From positions 124,001 to 188,000 of the forward strand of contig CAWJRN010000005.1 of assembly GCA_963845265.1 (NCBI GenBank): a stretch of DNA of 64,000 nt. Reading direction: 5' to 3'. The notes beneath the pieces are model-generated. The model saw only the letters and a list, made by a program, of their open reading frames with translations. It was not told the origin of the DNA and ran no database searches. The stretch is from DYRB01 sp963845265. Its GTDB lineage: Bacteria; Pseudomonadota; Gammaproteobacteria; Chromatiales; Chromatiaceae. Positions within the stretch are counted from its first letter, which is position 1. Each line of letters starts with the position of its first letter. A program made the translations under genes and the position numbers. This document shows, one piece after another, positions 36,965 to 45,093 of the stretch.

Positions 36965-38482
36965 TTAGGTGTTTGCCCCCACCGAGTCCGGCCGCAGGGC
37001 CGCGATGCCGCTGCGCAGACGCTCCGGCGTCAGGCCCAGGGCCCAGGCGGCAGCGACGGCGGCGAGCACATTGTTCGTCACCTGGCCGACAGCCTCGGCT
37101 GCGGGGCTTGGCCCCAGATCCAGTGCATCACCCTCCTGTTCGACCAAGCACAGCCGCCCGCCCCTGACGGTCAGACCCCGTCCGCCGGCGGCACAATGGG
37201 CACGCAGCACCGGGTGTCCGGGGTCCGCGGCGAAGAAGATCACCTCACCATCGCTCAGCCGTGCCATGTCCGCCACGAGGGGATCGGCCGCATTGAGCAC
37301 GGCAACCCCGTTCGGCAGAACCACATCCACCTGGGTGCGCATCAGGGCACAGAGGCGCTCGGGGCTGTCCACGTAACCGTCGTCCGGCAATAGCTCCGGA
37401 TCGATGTTGACCAGCACACCCACCTGGCAGCGGTCATAGGCGAGCCCTTCGTTGAGCAGCGCATCGCGTCCATTCTCGATGACGGCGATCGCGCAACTCG
37501 GCTCCAGCAGGAGGCGCCGGGCCGGCACCCAATGGGCGCAGTCGCCTTGATCCAGGCAAACACCGTCCAGAAACAGGCCCTTTGCGCAGGCAAGCCCGAC
37601 CGATCCACCCTCCGCTGCAAGTAGTCTGGCGAGCAATTGGGCAACGGCGGTGGTACCACGACTGCCGGCAATGCCCACCAGCGGGATACGCCCCTCATTC
37701 CCACGCGGAAAGAGTCGGTCGACCAGTTCACCGCCCGCCGGGCAGGTCCCGTCGGCCCCCGAGCCGCGGGGCCCCGCGAGGTCGGACGCTGCCTCCACCT
37801 CGGTCAGAGCCCCCGCAGCATCGACCGCCTCGACCAGGATCGCACCATTGCGCGTCTGGGTTCGAATACGCAGAGCGCGTGCCCCGTAGCCCAGTTGCAC
37901 GAGGTTGCGGCCATCCAGTTCGATGGCTGGGATGCGCCGCCGCTTGGCGGTCGCTGCGTCGGCGATGCACTGGGTGACGGGGTCGAGGAGCAACCGATCC
38001 GCCAGGCGATTCAGGCGGGCCACTGCCTCCGCGACGTCGAAGGGCCCGTGGGCCTGCGGATCCATGGCAGCGAGCACCAGGTCCCGGGCCGAGTGCATGG
38101 CGGTGTGAGTGATGTCCTCGTGCCAAGCCCGCACCGCGACCTTGTAGACCCCTCGCTGGAAGGTACTGCGGGCGCGACCGAAGCCCCCCGGCATGCCCGC
38201 CAGGTTCTGTAGCTCCAGGGTGACGTGCTCCAGGATATGGGCCGGCCAGGTCCCCTCCGCGAGCCGGCGCAGGAAACCGCCGCGCTCCTCATAGCTACAC
38301 CTGTGCTCCACCAGACCCGGCAGCAGGGCGGCGAGGCGTTCAGGGAATCCGGGGATGGTGTCCGAGGGGCTGTCCTCCAGATCGCCGATATCGACCAGGG
38401 CCTCCAGCACCGGGCGATAGGTCCAGATGCTTGGCCCACGCAAGTGGACGAAACGCAGAAAGGTGATGGGGCTTTCGGACAT
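36965..38482 (-). CDS. Cyanophycin-synthetase-like protein lacking the ATP-grasp domain
   Basis: The 505-aa protein opens MSESPITFLRFVHLRGPSIW and runs through HILEHVTLELQNLAGMPGGF, RGVYKVAVRAW and RNLVQLGYGARALRIRTQ, the N-terminal domain of bacterial cyanophycin synthetases (CphA). After a short linker (about residues 230-275) it goes straight to the Mur-ligase-like part: PLVGIAGSRGTTAVAQLLAR, LAYDRCQVGVLVNIDPE and RTQVDVVLPNGVAVLNAADP. The ATP-grasp domain normally between them is absent, and the Mur P-loop has SRGTT instead of the N-G-K-T type, so the ATP-binding lysine is missing. CphA is usually about 870-900 aa. It may be an inactive paralogue like the CphA-prime proteins, or a deletion product. 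The reading frame is intact. A glutaminase relic lies upstream. Confidence 0.75.
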   Translation of the reverse strand: MSESPITFLRFVHLRGPSIWTYRPVLEALVDIGDLEDSPSDTIPGFPERLAALLPGLVEHRCSYEERGGFLRRLAEGTWPAHILEHVTLELQNLAGMPGGFGRARSTFQRGVYKVAVRAWHEDITHTAMHSARDLVLAAMDPQAHGPFDVAEAVARLNRLADRLLLDPVTQCIADAATAKRRRIPAIELDGRNLVQLGYGARALRIRTQTRNGAILVEAVDAAGALTEVEAASDLAGPRGSGADGTCPAGGELVDRLFPRGNEGRIPLVGIAGSRGTTAVAQLLARLLAAEGGSVGLACAKGLFLDGVCLDQGDCAHWVPARRLLLEPSCAIAVIENGRDALLNEGLAYDRCQVGVLVNIDPELLPDDGYVDSPERLCALMRTQVDVVLPNGVAVLNAADPLVADMARLSDGEVIFFAADPGHPVLRAHCAAGGRGLTVRGGRLCLVEQEGDALDLGPSPAAEAVGQVTNNVLAAVAAAWALGLTPERLRSGIAALRPDSVGANT

Positions 38483-38614
38483 GGCTGCTCCCAGCGTCGG
38501 CGAACATTGGATCGGGTTGCTCCCTGATCCTGCGGTTTGTCTTCCGACTTGGACCGGGCGGCGCTCAGCAAGCGATCCATGGAGTGAAGTCCCCAACGCT
38601 CGACCAATTACTGA

Positions 38615-38770
38615 CTAAGCAAGGCCCCGGGGCGCGCTGTTGCCAGCCTCCTCCAGGTGCGGGGCAAAGGCAACGACGGCCCCCAAGCCCGGCGCCACAG
38701 AGAGGATGGCGCCACTACCCCCACCCTTGGCCGGCAGATCAACCTGAGTCTGCCAACCGCTGGGCGTGGT
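38615..38770 (-). pseudogene. Glutaminase (GlsA-type) C-terminal remnant
   Basis: The minus strand reads GWQTQVDLPAKGGGSGAILS then VAPGLGAVVAFAPHLEEAGN and SAPRGLA before a stop. This matches the C-terminal core of serine-dependent glutaminases (family pattern VGLPAKSGVGGGI..P......SP.L...GNS..G), including the PAK and GNS motifs. No upstream part of the enzyme (about 250 aa) is present, so it is a fragment, probably left after deletion. It lies near the cyanophycin-synthetase-like gene. Confidence 0.55.
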
Positions 38771-38843
38771 CGGTGCCGCGACCCTCGCGTTGGCGGCCGT
38801 GTGGGGGTTATCCCGAACTGTTCCGGGACCGGGCGATGGCACC

Positions 38844-39470
38844 TTACCAGTAGGCCAAGACCCTTCCGCCCTCTACCTTGTGCTCAAAGACGCGCAGGGG
38901 CCGGTTGCCGATCTCCACGCAGTCGCCGCTCTCCACGTCGAACACCCAGTTGTGCTTGGGGCAGGTGAGCTTGGTGCCTTCCAGGGCCAGGTGGGGGATA
39001 TCGGTGACCTGGTGGGGGCAGCGCGAATCGTAGACCTTGAGCCCATCGCCCTTGCGGTAGACGAACAGGTGCCGGCCCTCGGCAGGCATGAAGCTGATCT
39101 CTCCGTCGGGCAGGTCGGCCAGAGCGGCAATGTCGTGCCAGGCGGGCTCGGCGTCCAGGTTCTCCGGGCGGAACTCGGGGATGTCCATGGACAACAGGAT
39201 GTCGGTGGCCCAGACGATCTTGGCCAGACCCAGGACCGGGAAGGCCATGAGCAGCGCGTCGATGATCTCGTTGGGGCTGGCGCCGTTGCGCAAGGCGCGC
39301 ATGAGGTATTGCTTGAAGCCGGGCTCGGTCTGGACCGCGACCTTGGTGATGACGGAGATCAGGTCGCGGGTACGGGGGTCCAGGTGGTCGCCGGCCTTCT
39401 TGAGGAACTTGAAGTAGGCGCCCATGGCCTCGGGGCGGGCCGTGACCAGGTAGTTGAGTGCATCGCTCAT
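38844..39470 (-). CDS. Carboxymuconolactone-decarboxylase-like and Rieske fusion protein
   Basis: A 208-aa protein with two parts. Residues 1-90 resemble the AhpD/CMD fold (ITKVAVQTEPGFKQYLMRAL, RNGASPNEIIDALLMAFPVL) but lack the CxxC pair needed for AhpD peroxidase chemistry. Residues 105-208 are a Rieske ferredoxin domain, with the ligand pattern C-P-H (CPHQVTDIP), then 16 residues, then C-P-K-H (LTCPKHNWVFD). The Rieske half would carry a [2Fe-2S] cluster. No oxygenase or reductase gene is adjacent. Function is unknown; an electron-transfer protein joined to a scaffold or binding domain is possible. Confidence 0.82.
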   Translation of the reverse strand: MSDALNYLVTARPEAMGAYFKFLKKAGDHLDPRTRDLISVITKVAVQTEPGFKQYLMRALRNGASPNEIIDALLMAFPVLGLAKIVWATDILLSMDIPEFRPENLDAEPAWHDIAALADLPDGEISFMPAEGRHLFVYRKGDGLKVYDSRCPHQVTDIPHLALEGTKLTCPKHNWVFDVESGDCVEIGNRPLRVFEHKVEGGRVLAYW

Positions 39471-39594
39471 GGCGGTCTCCTGCGGATAGGGTTACGACAG
39501 ACGCCCGCAGTAGAACCACCCGGGCGTCGACGCGGATTATCCGCCGACCGTGGGACCGATACGACCACGCTGAGTCAATGGAAAGGGCTTCTGG

Positions 39595-40068
39595 TTAGCC
39601 ATCCTTTTCCTTGGCCTTGTCCTGGCCCGCAAGTGGAAAACCGGCTGCGCGCAGAAAGTCCTTCTGCAGATCCGCCCAAAGCTGGACATTGCGCTGGGTG
39701 GTACGGGCCATGGCCTCTACCGGATTCTCGCCCCAGGTCTCCTGCATCTTTTCCTGCTGCTTCGCAAAGACGTCCAGAGAGTCCTCCAGGTACCGGGCGA
39801 AGAAGCCCTGCATGGTGCCGCCGTAGAAACGCACGATCTGGGCCAGCATGGTGGAACTAAAGAGGGGTTTACCGCCGGATTCCTCCTCCAACATGATCTG
39901 AAGCAGGATGGAGCGGGTCAGGTCCGCATCGGTGGCGGTGTCCTGGACCCGGAAGGGTACGCAGCGCAACACCAGGTCGCGGACATCCGCCAGGGTGATG
40001 TAGCGGCTGAGCTCGGTGTCGTAGAGGCGCCGATTCGGATACTTCTTGATAATGCGCAGATCGGGCAT
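39595..40068 (-). CDS. phaR: Polyhydroxyalkanoate synthesis repressor PhaR
   Basis: PhaR binds both DNA and PHA granules and represses phasin and synthase genes until polymer appears. The 157-aa protein begins MPDLRIIKKYPNRRLYDTEL and continues SRYITLADVRDLVL, the conserved DNA-binding domain, then LLQIMLEEESGGKPLFSSTM of the PHB-accumulation regulator repeat. ATG at 40068 is the family start. It lies downstream of phaA on the same strand in the PHA cluster. A TGC-rich palindrome at 41488 could be a target. Confidence 0.95.
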   Translation of the reverse strand: MPDLRIIKKYPNRRLYDTELSRYITLADVRDLVLRCVPFRVQDTATDADLTRSILLQIMLEEESGGKPLFSSTMLAQIVRFYGGTMQGFFARYLEDSLDVFAKQQEKMQETWGENPVEAMARTTQRNVQLWADLQKDFLRAAGFPLAGQDKAKEKDG

Positions 40069-40211
40069 GTGGCGAGTCCTTCGGGCAGAGCTGGGCTTTG
40101 ATCTCACCCAGCCTGGTCATTCCAGATTTGCAGACAATATGGCTATCGCAGGGCCGGCCCCCTCACTACGCCCCTCCCCGAGGGGAGAGGGACACAGTGT
40201 GCGGGCTGGAT

Positions 40212-41396
40212 TCAGACCCGCTCAACCGCCAGGGCCACGCCCTGACCGCCGCCGATGCAGAGCGTCGCCAGACCCTTCTTGGCATCGCGGCGCTGCATCT
40301 CGTAGAGCAGGGCGACCAGGACGCGAGCACCGGAGGCGCCGATGGGGTGACCGAGGGCGATGGCCCCGCCGTTGACGTTGACCTTGGCCAGATCCCAGCC
40401 CATGTCCTGGTTGACGGACATGGCCTGAGCGGCGAAGGCCTCGTTGGCCTCGATCAGGTCCAGGTCCGCCGGGGTCCAGCCGGCCTTCTCCAGGCACTGG
40501 GTGGAGGCAGGGATGGGCCCGGTGCCCATGATGGCAGGATCGACACCGGCACTGGAGAAGGCAACGAGGCGCGCCAGCGGCTTGAGACCCAGCTCCTTGG
40601 CCTTGGACTCGCTGGTGACGATGACGACCGCGGCCCCGTCGTTGATACCGGAGGCATTCCCGGCGGTGACGGTGCCCTCCTTGTCGAAGGCCGGCCGCAG
40701 CTTGCCCAGACCCTCCGCGGTGGTCCCATGGCGGGGGAACTCGTCCACCTTGAATACCAGCGGATCGCCCTTGCGCTGGGGGATGCTCACCGGGACGATC
40801 TCTTCATCGAAACGCCCGGCCTTTTGGGCTGCCTCAGCCTTTTGCTGGGAGCTTGCGGCAAACTCGTCCTGGGCGACGCGGGTGAAACCATACTGCTTCG
40901 CGATATTCTCCGCCGTGGTGCCCATGTGGCATTGGTTGAAGGCGTCCATCAGCCCGTCAACAAGCATCGTATCCACCAGCTTCCAGTCCCCCAAGCGCTG
41001 CCCGTCGCGGGAGCGCGGCAGCGCGTGGCAGGACTGACTCATGCTCTCCTGGCCGCCGGCGATGACGATCTCGGCATCGCCGCAGGCAATCGCCTGCATG
41101 GCCAGGTGCACGGCCTTAAGCCCGCTGCCGCAGAGCTTGTTGATGGTCATGGCCGGGACTTTGTAGGGCAGATCGGCCTTGAGGGTCGTCTGGCGGGCTG
41201 GATTCTGGCCGGTGGCGGTGGTCAGGACCTGGCCGAGGATGACCTCGTCCACTTGATCGGCGCCAATGCCCGTGCGCTCCAGCAGGGCCTTGATCACGGT
41301 GGCACCCAGCTCGGTGGCAGGCAGGGCGGACAGGCTTCCGCCGAAGGTGCCGACGGCGGTACGACCGGCAGCGACGATAACAATGGGCTCGCTCAT
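40212..41396 (-). CDS. phaA: Acetyl-CoA acetyltransferase (beta-ketothiolase)
   Basis: PhaA condenses two acetyl-CoA to acetoacetyl-CoA, the first step to polyhydroxybutyrate. The 394-aa protein carries the active-site motif INKLCGSGLKAVHLAMQAIA (acyl-enzyme Cys), GGQESMSQSCHALPRSRDGQ, NVNGGAIALGHPIGASGARV and the C-terminal CIGGGQGVAL Cys. The ATG at 41396 fits; upstream extension is not conserved. It is divergent from phaE with phaR downstream. phaB (acetoacetyl-CoA reductase) is not in the window. Confidence 0.96.
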   Translation of the reverse strand: MSEPIVIVAAGRTAVGTFGGSLSALPATELGATVIKALLERTGIGADQVDEVILGQVLTTATGQNPARQTTLKADLPYKVPAMTINKLCGSGLKAVHLAMQAIACGDAEIVIAGGQESMSQSCHALPRSRDGQRLGDWKLVDTMLVDGLMDAFNQCHMGTTAENIAKQYGFTRVAQDEFAASSQQKAEAAQKAGRFDEEIVPVSIPQRKGDPLVFKVDEFPRHGTTAEGLGKLRPAFDKEGTVTAGNASGINDGAAVVIVTSESKAKELGLKPLARLVAFSSAGVDPAIMGTGPIPASTQCLEKAGWTPADLDLIEANEAFAAQAMSVNQDMGWDLAKVNVNGGAIALGHPIGASGARVLVALLYEMQRRDAKKGLATLCIGGGQGVALAVERV

Positions 41397-41487
41397 ATTC
41401 GGATGTCCTCTTATTGGCTGTGGCGATCTTGTTGAGATCGAGGGGGCGTGATGACCCAAAGACTCGACACGCAGGAGTGTACGCACT

Positions 41488-41507
41488 TTTGTTGCAGTGC
41501 ACAATAA
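41488..41507. promoter_or_regulatory. TGC-rich dyad between phaA and phaE (possible PhaR site)
   Basis: TTTTGTTGCAGTGCACAATA with an imperfect TTGTTGCA / TGCACAA symmetry lies between the divergent phaA and phaE starts. PhaR proteins are known to favour TGC-rich palindromes. Placement is right but this is inference only. Confidence 0.35.
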
Positions 41508-41550
41508 TCCGTGCTAGCTTCTCGTCGACCATCACAAGAGGATTCGCCCC

Positions 41551-42631
41551 ATGACCGAAGCAGGCACTTTTCCTAACGATTGGCTTGACTTACAGCGCAA
41601 GTATTGGGAGACCTGGACCGACCTGAGCCGCAAGGCAACAGGCGCAGCGGCACCGACCACGAACCCCTGGGAGGCGGGCCTGGACCACTGGTGGAAGGCC
41701 ATGTCCCCCGCCGCCCCGGACATCGGGCGCGACTTCATGACCAAGATCATGGACCAGGGCAAGGCGTTTTTCGCCATGGCCGACGGCTTCACCAAGAACC
41801 TGGGCGCCATGCCCGAGGGCAGCGCCGACGGCTGGACCGCCTTCAGCCGCACCCTGGAGGACATGCAGAAGGCCTTCGCGGGCGGTCTGCTAGGGGGCGA
41901 CGACGCCACGCGGCGTCTGACGGGATTCTGGGAGATGCCCTACGACAACTGGCAGCGCATGGTCTCGTCCCTGTCCCTGGTCCCCGGGGACGCGCTGCGC
42001 AACATGCCCCACAACCACCTCAATCAGGCCCTGTCCGCCCCGGGCCTGGGTTACACCCGCGAGGAACAGAGCCAGTACCAGGACCTGATGCGCCGCGGCG
42101 TCGAGTATCAGCAGGCCCTGCAGGAATACATGCAGTTCTTCTCCCGCCTGGGGAACAAGTCCGACGGGCGGATGCGCGACTTCATGGAGGCCCAGGACAA
42201 GCCCATCGACTCCGCCCGCGGACTCTACGACTCCTGGGTGAGCTGCTGCGAACAGGTCTACGCCGAGGAGGTCAAGACCCCCGAGTACGCCCGGATCAGC
42301 GGCCGGCTGGTCAATGCCCAGATGGCCGTCAAGCAGCGCATGGCCATCATGGTGGACGAGGCCCTCGGGGCCATGAACATGCCCACCCGCAGCGAGCTGC
42401 GCACCCTCCAGGACCGGCTTCAGGAGACGCGGCGCGAGATACAAGGCCCTGCGTCACGAGGTCGAGACGCTCAAGCGCCAGCTCGCCACCCCGGCACCGC
42501 GCCCAGCCCTGGTCAATGCCGCGGCACCCAAGAAGGCCCCTGTGGCGCGCAAGGTCGCGCCCAAGCCGGCCCCTACCCCCGCCAAGAAGCCCCGGCATCC
42601 CGGCCCCAAAATTCCAAAGGAGACAGAAACT
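41551..42631 (+). CDS. phaE: Class III PHA synthase subunit PhaE (frameshifted)
   Basis: PhaE is the non-catalytic partner of PhaC in class III synthases. The frame starts MTEAGTFPNDWLDLQRKYWE, with WKAMSPAAPDIGRDFMTKIM and PTRSELRTLQDRLQETRREI near the C-terminus. At 42439 an extra A breaks the frame; skipping it restores YKALRHEVETLKRQLAT and a Lys/Pro/Ala-rich tail (KKAPVARKVAPKPAPTPAKK). Repaired length up to the phaC start is 360 codons, near the known Allochromatium size. No stop codon then separates it from phaC, so either a further error removed the stop or the two are fused. AGAGGA precedes the ATG. Confidence 0.92.
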
Positions 42632-43702
42632 GTGTTCACCCATCGACATCCGGCCCGACAAACTCGACCGAAGAGATGCTCGACTACAGCCGCAAGCTGG
42701 GTCAGGGCATGGAGAACCTCATGAACGCCGGCAACATCGACACCGGCGTCACCCCCCGAGAGCCCGTGTACCGGGAGGACAAGCTCGTCCTCTACCGCTA
42801 CGAGACCCCAGAGGGCGTCGACCCCAAGCCGGTGCCCCTGCTCGTCGTCTACGCCCTGGTCAATCGGCCCTACATGACGGACATCCAGGAGAATCGGTCC
42901 ACCATCAAGGGCTTGTTGTCCACCGGACAGGACGTCTACCTGATCGACTGGGGCTATCCGGACCACGCCGACCGCGCCCTGACCCTGGACGACTACATCA
43001 ACGGCTACATCGACCGTTGCGTGGAGCACATCTGCGAGGCCCACGGCGTCGACAAGATCAACATCCTGGGGATCTGCCAGGGCGGCGCCTTCAGCCTGTG
43101 CTACAGCTCCTTGCACCCGGAGCAGCGTGCAGAACCTGGTGACCATGGTCACCCCGGTGGACTTCAAGACCCCGGACAACCTGCTCTCCGCCTGGGTCCA
43201 GCATATGGATGTCGACCTGGCGGTGGACACCATGGGCAACATCCCCGGCGAGATGCTCAACTGGACCTTCCTGTCCCTGAAGCCCTTCAGCCTCACCGGG
43301 CAGAAGTACGTCAACATGGTCGACGTGCTGGACGACCCGGACAAGGTGAAGAACTTCCTGCGCATGGAGAAATGGATCTTCGACAGCCCGGACCAGGCCG
43401 GCGAGACCTTCCGTCAGTTCATCAAGGACTTCTACCAGAAGAACGGCTTCATCGAGGGCGGCGTGGAGATCGGCGGACGCGAGATCGCCCTGACGAACGT
43501 TACCTGCCCCATCCTGAACATCTACGCCCTGCAGGACCACCTGGTCCCGCCGGATGCGTCCCGCGCCCTCAAGGACCGCACATCGAGCCCCGACTACACG
43601 GAGCTGGCCTTCCCCGGCGGGCACATCGGCATCTATGTGAGCGGCAAGGCGCAGAAGGAGGTCACCCCGGCCATCGGCAACTGGCTCAACGAGCGGAGCT
43701 GA
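42632..43702 (+). CDS. phaC: Class III PHA synthase catalytic subunit PhaC (three one-base insertions)
   Basis: PhaC polymerises 3-hydroxyacyl-CoA into PHA on granule surfaces. The start is GTG at 42632 with AAAGGAG upstream. Three extra bases (about A42638, G42666 and A43124) break the frame. Removing them gives VFPIDIRPDKLTEEMLDYSR, the lipase-like box NILGICQGGAFSLCYSS with the catalytic Cys, ALQDHLVPPDASRAL (Asp) and FPGGHIGIYVSGKAQKEVTP (His), and exactly 355 residues, the length of Allochromatium PhaC. The repaired protein looks intact, so sequencing error is more likely than gene death. A bidirectional terminator follows. Confidence 0.93.
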
Positions 43703-43741
43703 CGGGGCGCGTAGCGATCGAGCAGCGCCCAAGACGACGAA

Positions 43742-43776
43742 GGCGGGGCGGGGATGAGATCCCCGCCCCGCCTTTT
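43742..43776. terminator. Bidirectional terminator between phaC and crp
   Basis: Thirteen-base arms GGCGGGGCGGGGA / TCCCCGCCCCGCC around TGAGA, followed by TTTTCGTT on the plus strand. It can serve the convergent phaC; on the minus strand the tail is weaker. Confidence 0.85.
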
Positions 43777-43794
43777 CGTTGTCGAATAAGCCCG

Positions 43795-44448
43795 CTAGCG
43801 CGTCCCGAAGACCACGATGGTCTTGCCGGCGACCGAAATCAGCTCCTGCTCTTCCAGGCTCTTGAGCACGCGACCGGCCATCTCGCGGGAACAGCCGACG
43901 ATGCGTCCGAGCTCTTGGCGAGTGACACGGATCTGCATCCCATCCGGGTGAGTCATGGCATCGGGCTGCTTACACAGGTCCAGCAGGGTCCCGGCGATGC
44001 GCCCCGTCACGTCCAGGAAGGCGAGGTGTCCGACCTTACGACTGGTCTGACGCAAGCGCTGGGAGATCTGGCGCGCGACCGCAAATAAGAAGGGCTTGGC
44101 ATATTCCTTCAGCTCGTTGTCGAGCAAGCGCTCGATGCGCGCATAGGTGATCTCGGCAATCCGGCACTTGGTGCGGGTACGCAAGACCACCGTGCGGGAC
44201 TGTTGGGGCACGAAAAGACCCATCTCGCCGATAAATTCGCCCTTATTGATATACGCAAGGAGCAACTCGCGCTTGTCGTCGTCGTCGATGACTGCAGCCA
44301 CCGATCCTTCGAGCAGGTAATAGAAGGTCCCGGCAGGGTCCCCCCGGCGCACGATCTCCACGCCCTTGTCATAAATCTTGTTATGGCAAAATGAGAGAAA
44401 GGGTTGCAGCCAGGTCGGTTCGGGCTTTGGAGGCGTAATTGGAAGCAT
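43795..44448 (-). CDS. CRP/Vfr family transcription regulator
   Basis: A 217-aa cyclic-nucleotide-binding regulator. The effector domain has YYLLEGSVAAVIDDDDKREL and INKGEFIGEMGLFVPQQSRT with the GEMGLF..R phosphate-binding cassette. The C-terminal helix-turn-helix reads IRVTRQELGRIVGCSREMAG RVLKSLEEQ, very close to CRP/Vfr. ATG at 44448 has AGGA 6 nt upstream. It is divergent from an OsmC gene, as crp is next to yhfA in E. coli, which supports a true Crp/Vfr rather than an Fnr; no N-terminal Fe-S cysteines are present. It probably responds to cAMP. Confidence 0.92.
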   Translation of the reverse strand: MLPITPPKPEPTWLQPFLSFCHNKIYDKGVEIVRRGDPAGTFYYLLEGSVAAVIDDDDKRELLLAYINKGEFIGEMGLFVPQQSRTVVLRTRTKCRIAEITYARIERLLDNELKEYAKPFLFAVARQISQRLRQTSRKVGHLAFLDVTGRIAGTLLDLCKQPDAMTHPDGMQIRVTRQELGRIVGCSREMAGRVLKSLEEQELISVAGKTIVVFGTR

Positions 44449-44676
44449 GGCCTTCCTGTGACTAGCGGTTGGGATGCCTGATTCTAGCAGACTGTGCACA
44501 GTTGCCCGCTAGAGGTTCACTCCCCGTGACCGACTGCCGGTCTTCCCATGGCGCTGAAAATAGACAGTCTGTGATAGGCTCGCGCCCCAGTTCCTGGATG
44601 CTGGCGGGATCTGCTGGAAGCCCTGGTTACGGCTTGTGGACCGCCGCCTGGCTCGTTCTGTTACCGAGGTGAGGCG

Positions 44677-45093
44677 ATGAAGGCACGCGTTAAATGGATC
44701 GAAGGGACAGCCATGCTCGGCGAGGCCGACAGCGGCCACGGCGTGATCATGGATGGACCGCCGGAGTTCGGCGGACGCAATCTCGGGGTACGACCCATGG
44801 AGATGCTCCTGATCGGCATGGGAGGCTGCACGGAGTTCGATGTCCTGCACATCCTGCGCAAGGCCCGCCAAGACGTGACCAGCTGCGAGCTAGAATTGAC
44901 CGCCGAGCGAGCTGAAGCCGAACCCAAGGTATTCACCCGCATCCACGCCCACTTCATCCTGGCGGGCAAGGGCCTGGCCGAAAAACAGGTCGAGCGGGCC
45001 ATCCGCCTCAGTGCGGAGAAATTCTGCTCCGCCTCCATTATGTTGGGCGCCACAGCCCAGATCACCCATGATTTCGAAATCCGCGACGCCTGA
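44677..45093 (+). CDS. OsmC/Ohr family protein (YhfA-like)
   Basis: A 138-aa OsmC-fold protein starting MKARVKWIEGTAMLGEADSG. The two redox cysteines are visible in LLIGMGGCTEFDVLHIL and LSAEKFCSASIMLGATAQIT. OsmC/Ohr proteins reduce organic hydroperoxides, though the YhfA subgroup has no assigned substrate. It is divergent from the crp-type gene. The last 26 nt overlap the start of the next gene in another frame. Confidence 0.92.
   Translation: MKARVKWIEGTAMLGEADSGHGVIMDGPPEFGGRNLGVRPMEMLLIGMGGCTEFDVLHILRKARQDVTSCELELTAERAEAEPKVFTRIHAHFILAGKGLAEKQVERAIRLSAEKFCSASIMLGATAQITHDFEIRDA

Noticed and set aside
40098..41435. 445-codon plus-strand frame opposite phaA
   Set aside because: Gly/Asp/His-rich translation typical of antisense to a GC-rich gene; no domain recognised.
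41551..44088. An 845-residue open frame from phaE to beyond phaC
   Set aside because: It changes to the wrong frame twice; only parts match PhaE or PhaC. The downstream part past 43702 is antisense to the crp-type gene.
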